Below the pieces are notes generated by a model, which saw only the letters and a list, made by a program, of their open reading frames with translations, did not search any database and was not told the DNA's origin. Below, in pieces: positions 52,926 through 57,393 of a stretch of 57,393 bases of DNA; the stretch's first letter is position 1, and the number at the start of each line of letters is the position of its first letter. The DNA comes from CAYNSB01 sp964399625 (GTDB lineage: Bacteria > Planctomycetota > Phycisphaerae > Phycisphaerales > UBA1924), in assembly GCA_964399625.1 (NCBI GenBank), contig CAYNSB010000021.1, forward strand, positions 1-57,393, in the 5' to 3' direction. The translations under genes were made by a program, and so were the position numbers.

Positions 52926-54458
52926 ATGAGCGAACCAATCCTCATCATCGATCGCGTCTCCAAGCGCTTCGGCATCACCCAGGCGCTCGACGACGTCTCC
53001 GTCTCGTTCCTCCCGGGCGAGGTCCACGCCCTCATGGGAGAGAACGGCGCGGGCAAGTCCACGCTCGGCAAAGCAATCGCCGGCCTCCACGCCCCGGACT
53101 CGGGCTCCATCACCATCGCCGGTCGAACCCTCGAGCCCGGCTCCATCGACGACGCCTTCGCCGCGGGTGTCCGCATCGTCCACCAGGAACTCGCCCAGTG
53201 CCCCAACCTCTCCGTCGCGGAGAATCTGTGCCTGCACGATCTCCCAAAGATCCGCTGGGGCACCGTGGACCGCGAGGAGATGGTCCGCCGCGCCGCCGCC
53301 CTGCTCGATCGCATCGAGCCCGGCATCGATCCCCGCGCCCCGCTGGGCTCGCTCTCGCCGGGCCACCGACAGATCGTCCAGATCGCCGCATCCCTGGACG
53401 GCTCGGCCGGCGACGGGCACGCCCCGCGCGTCATCGTCTTCGATGAGCCCACAAGCTCGCTCTCCATCGCCGAGACCGAGCGCCTCATGCACATCGTCCG
53501 CCAGCTCGCCGCCTCGGGCATCACCGTCATCTACGTGTCGCACCGCATGTCGGAGATCTTCGCCTGCTGCGATCGCGTCACCGTCCTCCGCGATGGCAAG
53601 TTCGTCGCCACCACGCGCGTGAAGGACCTCGACGAGCCCGCGCTCGTCCAGCAAATGATCGGCCGCCGGCTCATGACCCCGCCCAAGCGCGCCGACACGC
53701 ACGACGCGTCACGCCCCGCCGGCGCGCCGCTCCTGCAGGTCCGCGATCTCTCATCCCCGGGCAAGCTCGAGCGCATCTCGCTCGAGGTCCGCGCGGGCGA
53801 GATCCTCGGCGTGGGCGGCCTCGTCGGCGCCGGGCGCTCCGAGCTCCTCGACGCCATCTTCGGGCTCGACCACGCCTGCACGGGCGAGGTCCGCGTCAAC
53901 GGCTCCGCCATCCCCCGCGGTCAGCCCCGACGCTCCATCGCCGCACGCATGGGCTACGTCCCCGAGGACCGCAAGCTCCAGGGCCTCTTCTTCCAGCTCG
54001 GCATCGACGAGAACATCCTCGTCCCCGTCATGCCCGAGCTCGCACGCTCGGGCCTCCGCTCGCTCGTCGCCGAGCGCGCCCTCGTCGGCGCACGCCTCCG
54101 CGAGTTCCAGGTCAAGGCCGCCTCGCCCCGCGTCCATCCCGGCTCGCTCTCGGGCGGCAACCAGCAGAAACTCCTCATCGCGCGATGGCTCAGCCCCGAG
54201 GTGCGCGTGCTCCTACTCGATGAGCCCACGCGCGGCATCGACATCGGCACCAAGACCGAGATCTACCGCCTCATCCGCGCCGCCGCCGAACGCGCGGACC
54301 ACCCCGTCGCCATCCTGCTCGTCTCGAGCGAGATGCCCGAACTGCTCGCCCTCTCCGATCGCATCATCGTGCTGTCCGAGGGACGCCTCTCGGGCGAACT
54401 CACAGGCCAGGACATGACCCAGACCAACATCCTGCACCTGGCGACCCGCGAGCACTAG
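52926..54458 (+). CDS. Sugar ABC transporter ATP-binding protein (RbsA-type, two ATPase domains)
   Basis: The 510-residue protein has two NBDs. The first has Walker A GENGAGKST, QxxQ-region VHQELAQCPNLSVAEN, signature LSPGHRQIVQIA and Walker B VIVFDEPTSSL. The second has GLVGAGRSE, signature LSGGNQQKLLIARW and LLLDEPTRGIDIGTK. The degenerate second Walker A and the LSPGH in the first signature are features of this family. It completes a ribose-type importer with the two genes before it. There is no clear ribosome site at the ATG. Confidence 0.94.
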   Translation: MSEPILIIDRVSKRFGITQALDDVSVSFLPGEVHALMGENGAGKSTLGKAIAGLHAPDSGSITIAGRTLEPGSIDDAFAAGVRIVHQELAQCPNLSVAENLCLHDLPKIRWGTVDREEMVRRAAALLDRIEPGIDPRAPLGSLSPGHRQIVQIAASLDGSAGDGHAPRVIVFDEPTSSLSIAETERLMHIVRQLAASGITVIYVSHRMSEIFACCDRVTVLRDGKFVATTRVKDLDEPALVQQMIGRRLMTPPKRADTHDASRPAGAPLLQVRDLSSPGKLERISLEVRAGEILGVGGLVGAGRSELLDAIFGLDHACTGEVRVNGSAIPRGQPRRSIAARMGYVPEDRKLQGLFFQLGIDENILVPVMPELARSGLRSLVAERALVGARLREFQVKAASPRVHPGSLSGGNQQKLLIARWLSPEVRVLLLDEPTRGIDIGTKTEIYRLIRAAAERADHPVAILLVSSEMPELLALSDRIIVLSEGRLSGELTGQDMTQTNILHLATREH

Positions 54459-54482
54459 CGCGCCCGTCTCTCCGCCTCTCCC

Positions 54483-55832
54483 TCACTTCCCATACGGGTT
54501 CTTCTTCTTCGTCTTCTCGGGAAGATTGGGCTTGTTGTCCTGCGGCTTGGGCGACGGATCATCCTTCTTCATCTGGTCCTCGCCGCTCTTGGGCGTCACG
54601 CCCACGTCAAACCGGATCGCCTGCGTCACGTTCTCAGGCGGCTTGGGCGTCACCATCCATCCATAAAACGCCGGCGACCCGTGCGCCACCACATCCGTCG
54701 GCGGAATGAGCTGGAAAGCAAACGGCACCACCGCGTCGAAATCGTCGCACGTCCCGAATCCCTTCCACGGACGATTCAGATCCCCCACGCGCGAGCTCGT
54801 CTTGCGGATCGCCACCACGTCCACCGGCACCCAGATCAGCGGCTCCTTCGCCGTGGGGTCCACGAGCGCAAACTCAACCCACGATCGGTACTGCGACGCG
54901 CCCTTCTTCTGGAACAGCCGGTCCTTGTTCCGCGAGCCGTCCCACTCGTAGCCGAACACCGTCCGCGCGGGCAATCCCGCCTGCCGGTACACCGCCGCGA
55001 GCAGGCACACCAGATCGACGTCGCTCCCCTTCCCCGCCGAGAGCGCCTCGAGCGCTCCGTGAACATCGATCCCCTCGATCTCGCTCGTCCGGTTGTACAC
55101 CACGCCCGGCCCGGAAGTCTGGATCAACTGCGCCGTCTGCCCCGCCAGGAACTTCGCGAGCTTCGCCGGCGGCAGGCTCTTGGGATCGCGCCCGCCCATC
55201 CACTTGCTCAGTTGGTCCTTCACCGGCGTCATGTCCAGCGGACCCTTCGCGCCCAGGTCCACGTACCACTGACGCGCCATCGCGCTCTGCGCCTCCTCGG
55301 GCCACGCCTTGGGCCAGTCGAGCTTCTCCGCCGCGCTCTCGTTCAGCGTCGTCCGCGAGCACGTCACCGGCTGAGTCACCTCCAGCGTCACCGAACTACC
55401 GAACGTGTCCTTGAACGACCACTTGCCCAGCTCCGTCCCCGCCGGATACCCCGTCAGCGTCTCGTACTTCTCGCTCGCCAGAATGCCATCGACCTTCAGC
55501 GTTCCCGTCGCGACGCCGCCCGCGTGCGAGGCGCTCCCCTTGAGCAGCGGGAACACCACCGCCGCCGTGTCGAACTCCGCCCCCGCCTTGTGCGCGTTCC
55601 CGTACTCATCCCGCGACAGCATCCGCAGGTTGATCGTCGCCCGCAGCGTCAGGTCCTTCGCGTTGGACCGCTGCAACACCGCCCCGCTCCCGGCCTCATC
55701 CACGCTCTTCTTGTTCGCGTTCCCGTACTGCGCCCACGCCTCGCCCCCCGGCACCCCAAGCCCGAGCCCCAGCGCGAGCACACCCGCCACCGTCCCGCGC
55801 ACGCCAAACCGCCTTGCACCCATGACGTTCAT
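54483..55832 (-). CDS. Exported transglutaminase-fold protein without the catalytic Cys/His
   Basis: The 449-residue protein has a signal peptide (VAGVLALGLGLGVPGGEAWA). An N-terminal beta region follows, then a transglutaminase-like core: GKGSDVDLVCLLAAVYRQAGLPARTVFGYE at about 267-296, YRSWVEF and WVPVDVV. Aligned with active members, the catalytic Cys is Ser270, the His is Arg316, and the Asp (Asp338) is kept. Cys276 lies six residues away and seems not to be equivalent. The enzyme is therefore probably inactive, and may act as a binding protein or protease-like scaffold. The C-terminal 40 residues are Lys/Pro-rich. GAGGAG precedes the ATG. Confidence 0.82.
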   Translation of the reverse strand: MNVMGARRFGVRGTVAGVLALGLGLGVPGGEAWAQYGNANKKSVDEAGSGAVLQRSNAKDLTLRATINLRMLSRDEYGNAHKAGAEFDTAAVVFPLLKGSASHAGGVATGTLKVDGILASEKYETLTGYPAGTELGKWSFKDTFGSSVTLEVTQPVTCSRTTLNESAAEKLDWPKAWPEEAQSAMARQWYVDLGAKGPLDMTPVKDQLSKWMGGRDPKSLPPAKLAKFLAGQTAQLIQTSGPGVVYNRTSEIEGIDVHGALEALSAGKGSDVDLVCLLAAVYRQAGLPARTVFGYEWDGSRNKDRLFQKKGASQYRSWVEFALVDPTAKEPLIWVPVDVVAIRKTSSRVGDLNRPWKGFGTCDDFDAVVPFAFQLIPPTDVVAHGSPAFYGWMVTPKPPENVTQAIRFDVGVTPKSGEDQMKKDDPSPKPQDNKPNLPEKTKKKNPYGK

Positions 55833-56070
55833 CGACGTTCTCCTCGCGGCTCGCACGCCGCGCAACTCCCGCACGATTCACCCCTTCGCAGCATACCCCC
55901 GCCCGGCTCCGCCCGATGCGAATTCGCCTCTGGCGCGCCCCCCCAAGGCCAAGCCCGCTCCCCCTCTACAATCGCCCCCATTTCGGGCCCAGAGGCCCCC
56001 ATCGTTGGATCAACAACCCGGAACCAGGTTCCAAGCCCAACTCCCCCCACTCGCAAGCAAGGATCCTCAC

Positions 56071-57393
56071 GTGCCCTCCAAGCCCGCTCCCAAGAAGACC
56101 CAACCCAAGCCCTCCCCCAAAGCCAACACCAAGCCGGCCCCCAAGCCCGCAAACAAGCCCGCCGCCCCTGCCCCCAACCACAAGCCCGCACCCACACCCA
56201 AGTCCATCGCCGCCCTTCTCGCCCCATCCACCCCGCCCAAGCCCAAGAAGTCCGCCACACGAATCGAGAAGGACACCATGGGCGACATGGAGGTCCCCGC
56301 CGAGGCCCTCTACGGCGCCTCAACCCAGCGCGCCGTCCTCAACTTCCCCGTCTCCGGCCGCGCCGTCCCCGAACGCATCATCAAGGCCTACGCCGTCCTT
56401 AAGGCCGCGTGCGCCAACGTCAACAACCGACTCAACCGGCTCGACTCCAAGCGAACCAACTCCATCGTCGAGGCCTGCCACGAGATCAAGGACGGCCTCC
56501 CCGCCTTCGGCGGCCTCCACAAGCACTTCCCCATCGACATCTACCAGACCGGCTCGGGCACCTCCACCAACATGAACGTCAACGAGGTCATCGCAAACCT
56601 CGTCTGCCATCGAAACCACAAGCCCATCGGTTCCTCAAAGAACGAGGACTACATCAAGTCCGGCGGCGTCCATCCCAACGACCACGCCAACATGGGACAG
56701 TCCTCCAACGACACCTTCCCCACCGCGATGCACATCGCCGCCGCCATCGCCATCCAGCACGAGCTCCTCCCCGCCGTGCAGATGATGGCCAAGCAGCTCG
56801 ACAAGCACGCCGCCTCCTGGGACAAGATCGTCAAGATCGGCCGCACCCACCTCCAGGACGCCACGCCCATCCGCCTCGGGCAGGAGTTCTCCGGCTACGC
56901 CTCACAGATGCACCACGCCGAGGAACGACTCCACCGCGCGCTCCACACCCTCAGCGAGCTCCCCATCGGCGGCACCGCCGTCGGCACCGGCATCAACACC
57001 CACGAGGAGTTCGGCTCCCTCGTCGCCGCGGACCTCACCAAGGAAACCGGAGTCCACTTCCGCGAAGCCTCCAACCACTTCGAGGCCCAGCACGCCAAGG
57101 ACGCCTACGTCGAGGCCTCGGGCCACCTCGCCACCCTCGCCGTCTCGATCTCCAAGATCGCCAACGACATCCGCTGGCTCGGCTCAGGCCCACGCTGCGG
57201 CATCGGCGAGCTCATCCTCCCCGCCGTCCAGCCCGGCAGCAGCATCATGCCCGGCAAGGTCAACCCCGTCATCTGCGAGTCCGCCATCATGGTCTGCTGC
57301 CAGGTCCTCGGCAACGACCACGCCATCAAGCTCGGCGGCTTCGGCGGCATCGGCTCGCTCCTCGACCTCAACGTCGCCATGCCCATGATGGCC
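56071..57393 (+). CDS. fumC: Fumarate hydratase class II, with Lys/Pro/Ala-rich N-terminal extension; 3' end outside window
   Basis: FumC interconverts fumarate and malate in the TCA cycle. From residue 63 it matches the family: TRIEKDTMGDMEVPAEALYGA, QTGSGTSTNMNVNEV, SSNDTFPTAMH, KIGRTHLQDATPIRLGQE, GTAVGTGINTHEEF and the signature GSSIMPGKVNP. Features such as the GINTH block favour fumarase over aspartase. The frame is open from a GTG at 56071 preceded by AAGGA, which adds about 62 residues rich in Lys, Pro and Ala (KPAPKK, KPAPKPANKP). If translation instead starts at the ATG at 56278, the tail is absent but the conserved TRIEKD start would be lost. The last part runs off the window. Confidence 0.94.
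   Translation, partial: MPSKPAPKKTQPKPSPKANTKPAPKPANKPAAPAPNHKPAPTPKSIAALLAPSTPPKPKKSATRIEKDTMGDMEVPAEALYGASTQRAVLNFPVSGRAVPERIIKAYAVLKAACANVNNRLNRLDSKRTNSIVEACHEIKDGLPAFGGLHKHFPIDIYQTGSGTSTNMNVNEVIANLVCHRNHKPIGSSKNEDYIKSGGVHPNDHANMGQSSNDTFPTAMHIAAAIAIQHELLPAVQMMAKQLDKHAASWDKIVKIGRTHLQDATPIRLGQEFSGYASQMHHAEERLHRALHTLSELPIGGTAVGTGINTHEEFGSLVAADLTKETGVHFREASNHFEAQHAKDAYVEASGHLATLAVSISKIANDIRWLGSGPRCGIGELILPAVQPGSSIMPGKVNPVICESAIMVCCQVLGNDHAIKLGGFGGIGSLLDLNVAMPMMA

Overview
The window is high-GC bacterial DNA that most resembles a member of the Planctomycetota, probably class Phycisphaerae. The clearest marker is a large secreted protein (45616..47928) that ends in two tandem Cys-rich dockerin-like repeats of the 'GC-type' I associate with Phycisphaerales. 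Supporting signs are two proteins with PEP-CTERM-like sorting tails, tandem prepilin-like proteins with an H-X10-DG motif, several small membrane proteins with a CxxCGYDL...CPECG zinc ribbon, and HEAT-repeat and FG-GAP exported proteins. The assignment is inference from protein style; no 16S gene is present.

Layout. 1-2.7 kb: the 5' part of a tRNA-Lys gene, then the conserved rpmF-plsX-fabH block that starts fatty-acid and phospholipid synthesis, closed by a strong terminator. 2.8-12 kb: mostly single genes (Hsp20, DUF1428, threonine aldolase, PilZ, FG-GAP protein, MtfA-like peptidase, receiver protein, PBP4-type carboxypeptidase). 12-15 kb: two enoyl-CoA hydratase-like genes and HMG-CoA lyase. 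Together with the acyl-CoA carboxylase beta subunit at 20.5-22.2 kb they suggest leucine catabolism. 15-24 kb: a hybrid histidine kinase, a DUF4932 gene broken by a one-base frameshift, small membrane proteins, and an ArsR-SRPBCC pair with a near-consensus promoter that probably makes a leaderless mRNA.

24-31 kb: a HerA/VirB4-like ATPase, a DNA-binding response regulator, an exported HEAT-repeat protein that contains a receiver-like domain without a phospho-acceptor, and a PEP-CTERM protein. 31-39 kb: an ABC-2 exporter cassette (ATPase, permease, GldG-like, DUF4340), with purD and a second, divergent DUF4340 gene next to it. 39-40 kb: an ECF sigma factor and its zinc-finger anti-sigma factor, overlapping by four bases. 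40-44 kb: a citrate/2-methylcitrate synthase and a 2-methylisocitrate lyase-like gene bracket two related zinc-ribbon membrane proteins, suggesting a partial methylcitrate (propionate) route. 44-48 kb: an exported esterase and the dockerin-tailed protein.

48-57 kb: two tandem prepilin-like paralogues precede a ribose-type sugar ABC importer (permease, binding protein, terminator, ATPase). Then come a transglutaminase-fold protein that appears to have lost its catalytic Cys and His, and a class II fumarase with a Lys/Pro/Ala-rich N-terminal extension, cut by the window edge.

I found no CRISPR array, transposase, phage or plasmid gene. The window reads as core chromosome with lineage-specific genes. 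The less familiar observations are the GldG/DUF4340 exporter neighbourhood, the recurring zinc-ribbon membrane proteins, the extracytoplasmic receiver-like domain, the degenerate transglutaminase, the tailed fumarase and the zinc-free L32.
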